From an uncultured Clostridia bacterium (lineage in GTDB: Bacteria > Bacillota > Clostridia > Lachnospirales > CAG-274), in NCBI GenBank assembly GCA_949948985.1, contig CATLIG010000002.1, positions 48,275 through 112,274 on the forward strand: a stretch of DNA of 64,000 nt, given 5' to 3'. The position numbers and the translations under genes are program-made. Below are positions 36,292 through 46,500 of this stretch, one piece after another. The notes below the pieces were generated by a model that saw nothing but the letters and a program-made list of their open reading frames with translations, was not told the origin of the DNA and searched no databases. Numbering within the stretch: position 1 is the stretch's first letter; each line of letters opens with the position of its first letter.

Positions 36292-36683
36292 TAACTATTC
36301 CTCCTGATTAAAATATTTTTTTTACAAATAATTGTTTTGTACAAACTCTTCTTAAAAATCTGAATTTGTTTGCACCTATCTACATACGCACCCCCTTAAA
36401 ATCTCCTATATAAAATTTTTAAATAATAATCATATAGGTACAAATGAAAACGGCAAATAATTATATGACATTGTATATAAGCCTAATTTTTATTGTCAGT
36501 AAATTTTCCTGTGTTTGCCATTTTGCCGTTATATTGTTACCATAACATAATTATAAAATATTTTGAACAATAAATCAAGGTCAATTTGTATCTATAAGCA
36601 GAAACCAATTTTTGTTGTAAAAAATTTCGTACAAACTTTTTTACAGCAATTCTAATAAAAATAGATTTTCAAACAAAAGAGGT
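36292..36683. other. Gap between the RND gene and the acetylesterase
   Basis: This 392-bp stretch should hold the acetylesterase promoter on the minus strand, but no box pair with good spacing stands out. GTACAAAC occurs twice (near 36340 and 36629). A short C-like fragment TTTTTTACAGCAATTCT sits near 36639. No gene is visible. Confidence 0.4.
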
Positions 36684-39600
36684 TTATTCTGATTCAGGAA
36701 GTTTCTTAACTAAAATGCTGTATATTACAGGTATTACAATAAGAGTAAAAAACAAAGACGTCGAAAGTCCGCACATAAATGCTATAGCAAGACCTCTGAA
36801 AAGTATGTTTCCTGAAAAGGCGAGAGGAATAAGTCCTAAAATTGTCGTTGCGGTACTTAGCATTATAGGGCGGAAACGTTTATCCACCGCTGAACGGCAC
36901 GCTTCTATAGAACTTATTCCGTTTTTAAGTTCGTTATCCATGTAGTCTACAAGGACTATAGCGTTGTTGACTACAACTCCTATAAGGCTTATTATTCCGA
37001 GTATGGCAAACATAGAAAGGTTTTCGCCGAAAACATACAAACCTATTGACGAGCCTATAAGTGCGAATGGTATTGTGACAAAAATAATTATACTGCGGTT
37101 TACAGAATAAAATTGCAGATATAATATAAGAAATATTGCCAATATTCCTAAAACAGCGCCTACACTTAAAGATGATATAACCTGTTCAAACATATCGCTA
37201 TCACCTTCATAAGTTATTGATACAGGACCAAGATTCGCTTTGTCAAGTTCTTTTCTTACAGCGTTTTGTATCTCAACGGCGCTTTTTCCGATATTTGGAA
37301 GAGCTGTAACGGTAACGCATCTTTGTCCGTTGTATCTGGATATTTTATTGTATTCAAAAATATAATTAAGGTCGGCTACTTGAGAAAGCTTATATTTTCC
37401 GTTTGTAACGGACGATTTTATATCAAGATTTTTTAAGTCGTTTGTAGAGGTGGTATTTGTTTTTAAAATAACAGGATATTCTTTGCTGTTTTTTCTGAAA
37501 GTAGTAACTGTTCTGCCCATCATGGCTATGTTAAGCTCGTTTTGTACCGCTCCCTTAGTAAGTCCTGTTGAGTTAAGGGAATCATTTTTTATATCTATAT
37601 AATAATTGTATGTTTTCACTTTTGTGTCGGCATAGATATTTTTAGCGTTTCCAACGCTTTTTAGTGTTTGCTCTGCTATAAGCGCCGCATTATTTATATT
37701 ATCCATGTCATCTCCGCATATATTGAACTGAATAAGTTCGCTTGATTTTGGAATTATACCTATTTCTTTTACTGTTATTCTCTCAGAAATCGCTGATTTC
37801 AGCTTGTTTTCGAGGTATTGGCAATAATCTCCTTTTGTAATATTTTCCACACTCTTTATTTTTACCACAAAACTTCCTGTATTTGACGAATCTGTAGAGG
37901 GCATAGAGGTAAAATCGTATTTTGGTATTCTTCCTCCTGTGGCGGACAGAAAATATTCAATATTTTTTTCGCCCTTTAATATTTTACTTACTTCAGAAAC
38001 GGCTTTTTCTGTTTTTCTTATATCGTATAGGTTATCTGTTTCTATATTTATATCAAGAAGCATTTTATCGGAATTAGGTACAAGCTCCATATCAAGACGG
38101 GTAAGAAAATAAGCGCTTGACCCTACGCAAAGTATTGATAATATTATTGTAATAACACGGTGTTTAAGGCAAAAGCTCAGAAGAAATGAAAAAAATCTTC
38201 TTATAAGAGGTTTTTTCTCTTTTTTTGCCTTTGTTTTTTTCATAAGCATATAACACATAATCGGAGTTACAAGTATTGACACAAGATATGATAATACAAG
38301 TGCTGATATTACAATAGTAGGCAGACTGAATACAAATCTCCTCATTGTTCCCGGAAGCATATAAAATACACAGAATATAGCTACAGTTGTGAGCATTGAG
38401 GAAAAAACAGGCAAAGCTACTTCTTTTGTTCCGTTTATGCAGGCGGAGAGTTTATCTTCATCATTGTCTATACGTACTTGTATAGCATCGCTTACCACTA
38501 TAGCATTGTCAACAAGCATACCAAGGGCTATTATCAGCGATGCCAGAGAAACAAACTGTACGTCTATGTCAAAAAGCACCATTGCTATAAAAGTAAGAAA
38601 TATTGTAAGGGGAATTACAAAGGCGACTATAGTACCGTTTATTATACTCATACCAAGCATTATTACAATAAGAACTATAGCGACGCTTTCTATAAGATTT
38701 ATAATGAAATCATTTATAGAATTATTTACATCGTCCGCAAGATAGACTATATTGTTTATTTGAATGTCGTCAGGAATTGACTTTTTATATTCCTCTATTA
38801 TATTAAGTACGTTATCACCTGTTTTGAGAATATTTTTATCTTCGTCAAAAAATACGCTTAACACAACGGCATTTTCACCATTGAAATTGTAACTTTTTCC
38901 GTCCTTATCATATTCTTTTGTGATTTCAGCCACATCGCGGAGTTTTATAACGGCGCCGGTTTCTTTATTTACATATATTATAATATTTTTTATTTCCTCA
39001 ATATCAGAAAACTTTCCAGAAGAATCCACGTATATCTCATTATTTTCAAATTTAATTGTTCCAACGGGAATAGTTGAATTCTGATAAGATATTATATTTG
39101 AAAGCTCTGTAAGGGATACAGGAATATGGCTCATTTTAGCGGAATCAACAGTTATTTTTATCTGAGGTTCAAGTTCTCCCTCAACTTCTGTACGAATTAC
39201 CCCGTCTGTACCTGATATAGCGTCTTTTAAAGATTCCGCCCTTTGTGTCAGTTCTTCATTTGTTTTGTTTTCTCCTGTAAAGGAAAGTATAAGTCCGCAG
39301 GTTTCAAAGGCGTTGTCATTATATGTAAGGCTTGTAATTCCGCTTGGCAGTTCATTTTCTTTAAGAGAGTTTATTTTTACTCTGAGCTTATCCATTTTAT
39401 CTTGAAGTTCTTCAGAGCTTAAATCTTTTATAAATGATACTTTTACTACGCTTATACCGTTATATGAATCGCTTTTAACATTGTCAAAGCCTTCAGACTC
39501 AATACACTCATCCTCTATTTTTGATGTTATAAGCTCTTCCATATCAGAGGGCGACGCACCGGGATAAACAGTTGTTATGATTACCATAGGAAGTTCAATT

Positions 39601-39725
39601 ACAGGATATTGTTGTTTAGGCGTTATGTTAAAACATATTCCTCCAAGTATAAACAGTATTATTACAATAGCGATAACAGCTTTTCTTTTTATAATAAGAT
39701 TATATGTTAAACCTTTATTTTTCAA
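36684..39725 (-). CDS. RND-family efflux transporter (HAE1/AcrB-like)
   Basis: A protein of about 1013 residues with the RND plan: one N-terminal membrane helix (KAVIAIVIILFILGG), a large extracytoplasmic loop, five helices, a second loop and six helices. The TM4 proton-relay segment reads ALGMLVDNAIVVSDAI, keeping the first Asp of AcrB's pair while the second is Asn. The N-terminal loop YPVIELPMVIITTVYPGASP is typical of HAE1 pumps. The frame opens with a GTG nine bases upstream that overlaps the adaptor gene. GAGGG is better spaced from the TTG at 39725, so I prefer that start, with low certainty. It pairs with the HlyD-type adaptor to export drugs, lipids or bile-like compounds; substrate unknown. 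Confidence 0.92.
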   Translation of the reverse strand: MKNKGLTYNLIIKRKAVIAIVIILFILGGICFNITPKQQYPVIELPMVIITTVYPGASPSDMEELITSKIEDECIESEGFDNVKSDSYNGISVVKVSFIKDLSSEELQDKMDKLRVKINSLKENELPSGITSLTYNDNAFETCGLILSFTGENKTNEELTQRAESLKDAISGTDGVIRTEVEGELEPQIKITVDSAKMSHIPVSLTELSNIISYQNSTIPVGTIKFENNEIYVDSSGKFSDIEEIKNIIIYVNKETGAVIKLRDVAEITKEYDKDGKSYNFNGENAVVLSVFFDEDKNILKTGDNVLNIIEEYKKSIPDDIQINNIVYLADDVNNSINDFIINLIESVAIVLIVIMLGMSIINGTIVAFVIPLTIFLTFIAMVLFDIDVQFVSLASLIIALGMLVDNAIVVSDAIQVRIDNDEDKLSACINGTKEVALPVFSSMLTTVAIFCVFYMLPGTMRRFVFSLPTIVISALVLSYLVSILVTPIMCYMLMKKTKAKKEKKPLIRRFFSFLLSFCLKHRVITIILSILCVGSSAYFLTRLDMELVPNSDKMLLDINIETDNLYDIRKTEKAVSEVSKILKGEKNIEYFLSATGGRIPKYDFTSMPSTDSSNTGSFVVKIKSVENITKGDYCQYLENKLKSAISERITVKEIGIIPKSSELIQFNICGDDMDNINNAALIAEQTLKSVGNAKNIYADTKVKTYNYYIDIKNDSLNSTGLTKGAVQNELNIAMMGRTVTTFRKNSKEYPVILKTNTTSTNDLKNLDIKSSVTNGKYKLSQVADLNYIFEYNKISRYNGQRCVTVTALPNIGKSAVEIQNAVRKELDKANLGPVSITYEGDSDMFEQVISSLSVGAVLGILAIFLILYLQFYSVNRSIIIFVTIPFALIGSSIGLYVFGENLSMFAILGIISLIGVVVNNAIVLVDYMDNELKNGISSIEACRSAVDKRFRPIMLSTATTILGLIPLAFSGNILFRGLAIAFMCGLSTSLFFTLIVIPVIYSILVKKLPESE

Positions 39726-41115
39726 TGGGTTCACCCTCTTTTACAGTTACTTTCTGATTTTCACGCAGATTTTTTACTTCGTTTTTAACTATTACAGTAC
39801 CGCTGTCTATACCATCAACGCAGACATTTTCACCATCGGTATGCGATATTTTTATTTCTTTGCTTACAACGGTATTTTCACCGTTAGCATTTTTTATGAT
39901 ACAATATACATAATCTATGCCATTTACATTTATTATACTACTTATAGGAACAAATACTGAATTTTCCTTATCAAGAGATATCATAACGTTTACAAGACTG
40001 CCAAGAGCAAACACGTTATTTTCAGAGGGGGTTATTTTTACATTATAAGTTCTTGTTGTTTCATCGGGATAAAGGTCTATAGAAGTTATTTTACCGTAAA
40101 TCTCTTTATTGTCCTGAGTAAGTTTTGTTTCCATACCAACGGCAAGTTTTGAGTAATCTTCTGTAGGGACAGAAACATTTACTACTTCGTTTCCGCTTTT
40201 CACAACTACGACAGGAGTTCCTGCGCTTGTTACTTCACCTGATTTCATAGGGGTTTCTACGACGTATCCGTTAATAGTTGATTTTAAAGAAGAATCAGAA
40301 AGATATTTTGTATTTTGCTCAAGAGCAATTTGTGCTTGATTTACGGAAATTTGTGCGGCTTGTTTCTGAACGTTTGCCTGTTCAAGCTTATTTTCAATGT
40401 CTTTTATTTTTGTTTCCTGTAAGGAATAATCTTGTTCAAGATTTTCAATTTTCTTTTCCTGAAGACTTAAATCTTTTTCCATTGACTGTTTTGCGTTCTC
40501 CAGCTCTTCTGATACGGTATCATAAGCGAGTTTTACGCTGTCATAAGTATTTTTATCACATACTCCCCTGCTGTAAAGGCTTTCGGTATTTTGAAGATTT
40601 TCCTTAGCGTTGTCGTATTGAAGCTGTAGTTTATTTATTGATGAATTATAAGTTTCCCGTATTTTATCCAATGAGATTTTTTCAGCGTCAATACCTGTCT
40701 GTGCTTTTTGTAAAGTAAGATTTTCAGCTTCAAGGCCAATATTTATCTCATTTATGGAAACATCAATCTGAGAAATTTTATTTTTAGCTAATGAAATATC
40801 CTGTTTTGCTTTATCCACAGCCATTTGTATACTTTGAGTGTCAAGGGTAGCTATAATTTGTCCTGATTTTACAATATCACCTTTTTCAACAAGCACTTTA
40901 TTTATTTTACCTGAAAGCTCAAAACTGAATCTTTTAAGTTCGTCAGCCGCCGCGTAACCTGAATATGACACGCTGTTCTCATAATCTTTTGAAAATGCTG
41001 TAAATGGAATAACTGTTGTTGTTTCCTCATTTTTTGTTTCATGCTCTTTACATCCGCTTAAAAGCAGTATAAGGCAGAATGAAACAGACAATATATTTTT
41101 TAATTTTAATTTCAT
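39715..41115 (-). CDS. RND efflux adaptor (HlyD/AcrA family), lipoprotein
   Basis: A 466-residue membrane-fusion-type adaptor. The N-terminus is a lipoprotein signal, MKLKLKNILSVSFCLILLLSGC, with lipobox LSGC. A beta-hairpin/lipoyl half follows (GKINKVLVEKGDIVKSGQII), then a long coiled coil from about 110 to 270 and the second lipoyl half with beta-barrel (STINGYVVETPMKSGEV). The length of the coiled coil is notable for a cell expected to lack an outer membrane. GAGGAG is ten bases before the ATG; the longer frame from a TTG would contain that site. It overlaps the start of the pump gene and follows tetR after 14 bases. Confidence 0.92.
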   Translation of the reverse strand: MKLKLKNILSVSFCLILLLSGCKEHETKNEETTTVIPFTAFSKDYENSVSYSGYAAADELKRFSFELSGKINKVLVEKGDIVKSGQIIATLDTQSIQMAVDKAKQDISLAKNKISQIDVSINEINIGLEAENLTLQKAQTGIDAEKISLDKIRETYNSSINKLQLQYDNAKENLQNTESLYSRGVCDKNTYDSVKLAYDTVSEELENAKQSMEKDLSLQEKKIENLEQDYSLQETKIKDIENKLEQANVQKQAAQISVNQAQIALEQNTKYLSDSSLKSTINGYVVETPMKSGEVTSAGTPVVVVKSGNEVVNVSVPTEDYSKLAVGMETKLTQDNKEIYGKITSIDLYPDETTRTYNVKITPSENNVFALGSLVNVMISLDKENSVFVPISSIINVNGIDYVYCIIKNANGENTVVSKEIKISHTDGENVCVDGIDSGTVIVKNEVKNLRENQKVTVKEGEPIEK

Positions 41116-41129
41116 AAAACTATCACTCC

Positions 41130-41672
41130 TCAAATATTATCCATATACATCTGTTCAAGTTCAGTTTCAGTTATATTAAATTTTTCACAAAGACTTTTTC
41201 TCAGAGTATGAAAAGTTGTTATTTTTAACATAATGAGGATAAGCTCAAGCTGTTCTTTTTCGGAAAACTCAAAAATATCTTTTACTTCATTGAATATTTT
41301 TTTTGGTAGTTCTGTGATTATATTTATACCATTGTTTGTTTTTAAAAACTCAAAAAGAGCTATTTTAAAAATATTTTCGTTTTCTTTTAAAAAGTTTATG
41401 CAATTTTTGTAAAGTTCTTCTTTTGTCTTTGGAAATTCGTTGTTTTTTCTTTTTTCTGCGAGATTTTTTATAGCGTCCTCAAGGCGTATTTTCATAAGAG
41501 TGTACAATATATCGTTTTTTGTTTCAAAATAATAATAAAATAAAGATTTTGTTGTTCCTGAAAATTTTGCTATATCGTCTATGCTTGTGGCATCAAAGCC
41601 TTTTTCAGAAAAAAGAGTTTCTGCGCTTTCAAGTATTATTTGTTTTCGTTTATTATTTTTTTTGTTTTCCAA
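41130..41672 (-). CDS. TetR/AcrR-family repressor of the efflux operon
   Basis: A 180-residue repressor. The N-terminal helix-turn-helix (residues 10-55) reads ILESAETLFSEKGFDATSID and then TKSLFYYYFETKNDIL. The C-terminal ligand-binding part is not specific enough to name an inducer. It starts with TTG after GGGGTG and is the first gene of the tetR-hlyD-RND operon. The ACCGAACGGT palindrome in its own leader should be its operator, giving autoregulation and control of the pump. Confidence 0.9.
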   Translation of the reverse strand: MENKKNNKRKQIILESAETLFSEKGFDATSIDDIAKFSGTTKSLFYYYFETKNDILYTLMKIRLEDAIKNLAEKRKNNEFPKTKEELYKNCINFLKENENIFKIALFEFLKTNNGINIITELPKKIFNEVKDIFEFSEKEQLELILIMLKITTFHTLRKSLCEKFNITETELEQMYMDNI

Positions 41673-41700
41673 TATTTTTCACCCCATTTTTACAAAAAAA

Positions 41701-41716
41701 TTAACCGAACGGTCAA
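41701..41716. promoter_or_regulatory. TetR-type operator
   Basis: TTAACCGAACGGTCAA contains the palindrome ACCG-AA-CGGT with partly symmetrical flanks. This is the form seen before many TetR/AcrR genes. It lies 14 bases past the -10 box of the tetR promoter. Confidence 0.8.
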
Positions 41717-41729
41717 TAAATATATTTGT

Positions 41730-41758
41730 ATTATAGCATTATATTTTGTTAATGTCAA
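41730..41758 (-). promoter_or_regulatory. Consensus promoter of the tetR-hlyD-RND operon
   Basis: On the minus strand TTGACA, 17 bases, TATAAT: a perfect vegetative promoter. Transcription would start near 41723, just upstream of the operator. Confidence 0.9.
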
Positions 41759-41763
41759 TAAAA

Positions 41764-41803
41764 AATCACCTTAATTTAACTTTAAAAGCTAATTAAGGTG
41801 ATT
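41764..41803 (-). terminator. Terminator of pgi
   Basis: AATCACCTTAATT (41764-41776) and AATTAAGGTGATT (41791-41803) form a perfect 13-bp stem. On the minus strand it is followed by TTTTTA, and it begins about 20 bp after the pgi stop. Confidence 0.88.
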
Positions 41804-41822
41804 AAAAGAGATATTATAATAT

Positions 41823-43256
41823 TTAAATTATAAATTTATCTTTTTTAGCGGGTTTAGCATCAAGTTCTTTTTTCTTTTCCTCATATCCGGGTCTTCCGAA
41901 GAAAGCGTAAGTAGCGTTTTTACCTTCCTCAACTCCCGGCTGGTCAAACGCATTGATATTCATAAGTTCACCCGCAAAGCCTGTAGCTACCTCAAACATA
42001 TATAATGTCTGACCAAGTGTAAATTCATTTACCTCAGGCAATGTGATAGTCATGTTCATTTTTCCTGATTTCATAAGAGCGTATTCTGTTGCCATTTGTT
42101 CAGTCTGGATAAGCTGGTTTTGAGTAATTCCTCCTAAGAAACCAAGGCTTGGAATATCTTTATAGCTGTCGGGAATTTGAATTGTTTCTTTATATTTATC
42201 AACGCCCATAAGAACAATCATTTTATCAAAAGGTCCTTCTGTATAAAGCTGAACCTGAGAATGTTGGTCTGTTACACCCAGAGCTTTTACAGGAGTAGGG
42301 CCAATGTTTACTACATTACCCTCATTGTCATATTTTTTGCCAAGGGATTCTGCCCAAAGCTGAGCGTACCAGTCGGAAATATATTTGAGGGAGTCGGCAT
42401 AAGGCATTACAACACATATATTTTTGTCTTTTTCCATACCAATATAGTTGAGTATTGCATACATAAAAGCAGGATTTTTATAAATATCGTCTGTTTTGCA
42501 AAGTTCGTCCATAAAAGCGGCTCCGGCGAGCATAGCTTTAATATCAATGCCACAAAAAGCGGCAGCCAAAAGACCAACAGGTGTAAGCTCTGAAAATCTT
42601 CCGCCTACTCCGCTTGGAATTATAAAAGTCTTATAGCCTTCTTCTTTAGCTATTTTAACAAGGTTTCCGTTTACTTTATCAGTTGTGCATACAATATGTT
42701 CAGCAGCATCTTTTCCAAGTTTGTCATCAAGCATTTTTTTGATAATCATAAACTGAGACATTGTTTCGGAAGTACTGCCGGATTTACTGATAACGTTGAA
42801 AAGGCATTTTGTAACGTCAATTGTTTGGAAAAGATAAACAAGCTTTTCAGGGTCAACATTATCGGCTACATAAAGTTTAGGAAAACCATTTCTTTTCTCT
42901 CTTGGGAGTTCATTATAATAAGGATGATTTATTGCCTGCTGTACAGCAATCGGACCAAGAGCGGAGCCGCCTATTCCTAAAACAACAAAAGCGTCGAATT
43001 TATCTTTCTTTTCATTTACATATGATAAGATGTCATCAACAACATCGTCCTGATTATATGGAAGGTCGCGCCAGTCCATTTTTCCGTTTGCTCTTTTATC
43101 GACCATAGCTTTTTTTGCTTTTTCGATTTTATCGGAAATTTTTTCAATGTCGTTAGTGGAAATGCCGTGTTCTCCGATAAAGTCAGTCATCATGTTGTTG
43201 AAATCAAGACGTATTTTCATTTCATTTTTCCAAGCGTTATCGTTGATTTTGTTCAT
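41823..43256 (-). CDS. pgi: Glucose-6-phosphate isomerase
   Basis: A 477-residue glycolytic enzyme that interconverts glucose-6-phosphate and fructose-6-phosphate. Signature segments are VVLGIGGSALGPIAVQQAI, NVISKSGSTSETMSQF, PSGVGGRFSELTPVGLLAAA and the C-terminal NAFDQPGVEEGKNATY. Length fits the bacterial family. The ATG follows GGAGGG. A stem (AAGGACGC with GCGTTTCCTT, 43289-43321) lies in its presumed leader. It is a single gene with its own terminator. Confidence 0.96.
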   Translation of the reverse strand: MNKINDNAWKNEMKIRLDFNNMMTDFIGEHGISTNDIEKISDKIEKAKKAMVDKRANGKMDWRDLPYNQDDVVDDILSYVNEKKDKFDAFVVLGIGGSALGPIAVQQAINHPYYNELPREKRNGFPKLYVADNVDPEKLVYLFQTIDVTKCLFNVISKSGSTSETMSQFMIIKKMLDDKLGKDAAEHIVCTTDKVNGNLVKIAKEEGYKTFIIPSGVGGRFSELTPVGLLAAAFCGIDIKAMLAGAAFMDELCKTDDIYKNPAFMYAILNYIGMEKDKNICVVMPYADSLKYISDWYAQLWAESLGKKYDNEGNVVNIGPTPVKALGVTDQHSQVQLYTEGPFDKMIVLMGVDKYKETIQIPDSYKDIPSLGFLGGITQNQLIQTEQMATEYALMKSGKMNMTITLPEVNEFTLGQTLYMFEVATGFAGELMNINAFDQPGVEEGKNATYAFFGRPGYEEKKKELDAKPAKKDKFII

Positions 43257-43288
43257 ATAGTTATCCCTCCAAAGTAATAAGATTTTTT

Positions 43289-43321
43289 AAGGAAACGCGT
43301 TATTTTAAAATAAGCGTCCTT
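43289..43321. repeat. Imperfect hairpin upstream of pgi
   Basis: AAGGAAACGCGTTATTTT can pair with AAAATAAGCGTCCTT, with one or two bulges. It lies about 33 bp before the pgi start and may influence its leader, or may only be another degenerate repeat. Confidence 0.4.
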
Positions 43322-43449
43322 ATTTTAAATAATGTGTAAAATTATATGTCTGTTTTTTTAGAACATATCCATAGTTAAATTATATAACAAAATGGAATGA
43401 TTTGCAAATAAAATTAATTAAAATATATAAAAAATTTTTTTGACTTTTA

Positions 43450-43478
43450 TTGTAATTATGTATTTATTAATATATAAT
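43450..43478 (+). promoter_or_regulatory. Likely promoter of the GH5 gene
   Basis: TTGTAA, 17 bases, TATAAT. The -10 box is perfect and the -35 has two mismatches. A start near 43485 would give a leader of about 38 bases before the ATG. Confidence 0.6.
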
Positions 43479-43522
43479 TAATAGATAGGATAAGAAAATT
43501 TTATATTTTAAGGAGGATTATA

Positions 43523-46500
43523 ATGTATAAAATTTCAAAAAAAATGACAAAACTTGTTTCTTTTTGTCTAAGTATGGTTATATTTTGTCTTGTTTTCGGA
43601 AATACCATAATATATTCAGCGGATTTATCAGCTGATGGGTATGAGCAGACAAGTATTTTAAAGGCTGATGGATCTCTTATTTCAGATGATTCAAGCCGTA
43701 CAGACACGGAAGGTAATTATAACGGATATATTCAGAGTCTGACTAAATTTACTTCTGATTATTTAAGAATTACCTATACCGTTTCAGGAAAGGTGAAAGA
43801 CGATACAAAAGTATTTACTTTTCAGCCGTATGATTTGACCTGGCAGGGTTGGGAAGATAATTTTGTTACAATCGGAGAGTCAACTCTTGAAAACGGAGTA
43901 TACACCTTTACAATTCCCACTGAAAAAGTTGTTCAGTCTTTAAGTACGGGGAAATCAATACAAGGTATAAATTTGAGTTTTTGCCCTGATACAGGCGCTT
44001 CTGTAACTCTGCAAAATTATTATACCTTAAAAATCCCAACAGATGAGCCGACAGAGGAAAAAGCTCAGCTTGAATCACCTGTCATACTTCACACAATAAC
44101 CGAAAAAGAGCTTTCTGAAGCGGGTTGTAATTGGTACGGCTCTAACAAGGCAGCAATTTATGTAAAAGTTACACAGGCTGATAAATACTCATGGCTTAAT
44201 GCCGCTATATCCCTTGGTACAAACCGTATTGGAAAAGGGTCAAGCAAATATCTTCACGCCTCGGCATGTACAATAAAATCAGGAGGGTATTACATACAAG
44301 ACGGTATTGTGGGAAAAGCCGGAACAGGATATTATGTTTTTCCTGATGTAAATCTAAATACTACCCTTAGTGATAATATAACACCTCTTTCAGAGGAGGA
44401 ACTTAAAAAAATCACGATTGATGTAAAAACAGGAACAAAGGATACAAATTGTGAGATACTTGGAATTAAATTTAAAAACGGAGCGGTATACCCTAAAGGA
44501 TTTACTGTTCCTAAGTGTGAGTCAGCAACCTTAGATGTTACTGAAACAGGAGAGCGAGATAAGCTTAAAATGACTCTTGATTATTGCAGTACAATGTCAG
44601 CATCAAAGTATACACAAGATTCATGGCAGAAGTTTCAGACTGCTCTTTTTCAGGCAAAAACAAAATATGAAAATGAATCGCTTTCAGGAGAAGAATACGC
44701 CGCCGCACGTTCGGCTCTTGAAAAGGTAAAAGCAAATCTTAATTTTATTTTATCAGAGGATAAAGGAAATCCACGGCCTTTTAGAGTTCTTTCACCTAAA
44801 GAAACAGTAGATGAAATGGGAGCGGGCTGGAACCTGGGAAACACAATGGACGGACATACAGGGCATACTCCTGCTGAAACAGCATGGCAGCCATATGTTA
44901 CTACAAAGGCTATGATAAAATCAGTACATGATTTGGGTATAAACACTGTTCGTATTCCAGTAACATGGGGAACTATGATTGATGATGAGAACGGTTATAA
45001 AATAAATGAAAAATGGATAAGCCGTGTACAGGATATTGTGGATTACTGTATATCTCTTGATATGTACGCCATTATAAATATTCACCACGACGGAGCTGAA
45101 CAGGAAGGCTGGCTTTGTGTGGCGGCAGATGATATTGACAAGGTATATGAGAAATATGAGTATGTATGGAGAAATATTGCCGAGAGATTTAAAGATTATG
45201 ACGAGCATCTTATATTTGAGTCAATGAACGAGGTCACAAGCGGGTCAAACGATAAGAATAACGTTTTGTTTGACAATCCTATAATAATGAATCTTAATCA
45301 GATATTTACAAACGTTGTTCGTTCAACAGGGTCTAATAATTCTAAAAGGTGGCTGTCTGTTCCGGGACATTACGCATTGCCGAGCGCTGTAACAAACAAG
45401 GATTATAAATTTACGCTCCCTGAGGATTCGGTATCAGACAGACTTTTTGTCGCCGCTCATATTTATGCGGGTCCGTCAAATTTTTATATGAGCAAGGATA
45501 TGACAGCTACAGTATGTGAGCTTTCAGCTTGTACCGATATGCTTAATAAAATAAAAGTTATGGGAACAACGTGGTCTGATAAAGGAGTTCCTGTTATTAT
45601 AGGTGAGTTCGGGTGTTTTAATAAAAACAATCCAAAAGAAAGGGCTTATTATGTTGAGATATTCAACAGGGCTTGTAAAAACGCGGGTATGCTTGTGCCG
45701 TGTTATTGGGACCAAGGGTGGTTTGACAGGAGCGAAAAGCCGGCTGATTATAGTTTTTCTATTATAGACAGGGAAAATAACAAACCTATTGACAAAGAAG
45801 TTACTGATGGCCTTATACGCGGAACAGAGCTCTCGGGAGAACTTTCTTCTCTTGTAAAAGACCCTGAGATTATACCTATTACAGATATAAACGTTGATAA
45901 GGAAAGCGTAGATTTGGTTATTGGAGAAAATGTTAAAATAAATGCCGAGACTCTTCCGTCATCTTCAAACGATGTGCTTTTGTGGTCAAGTGACGATGAA
46001 AATATCGCTACTGTTTACAGAGGTAAAATAAGAGGAAGAGGAATAGGCTCTACAACGATAAAAGCTTTTTCACAAAGTGGTTCGGCAGAGAAAATTATAA
46101 ACGTTAATATTGTCGCAAATGAAAATTCCGATATTGGAAGGATAGAAACTGATAAAGACAGCTATAGATTGGCTGTAGGGCAGTATGATTATATAAACGC
46201 TGAAATTACCGGAGGTCTGGAAGATGATTTTATATCGTTTAAATCCTCTGATAGTGGTATTGCCACAGTATCTCCGACAGGAAAAATTGTTGCCGTAGCA
46301 AAAGGTTTTGCTACTATTACAGCCGTGACGTCAAGAGGTATTACAAAGGTTATGCCTGTAGTTGTTGAAAGTGTAATTGACAAAGATTATATGGACATTG
46401 CTTTAAATGTTTATTATAACGATAAATCTCACAAATATTATTCAAACGATGTGGGAGAAAGCATAAGAGTAAAAGAAAACGGACAGTATACCCTAACTTT

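Noticed and set aside
38389-38780. Plus-strand open frames opposite the RND gene
   Set aside because: They are shadows of membrane-helix coding sequence in the pump, without a ribosome binding site or recognisable product.
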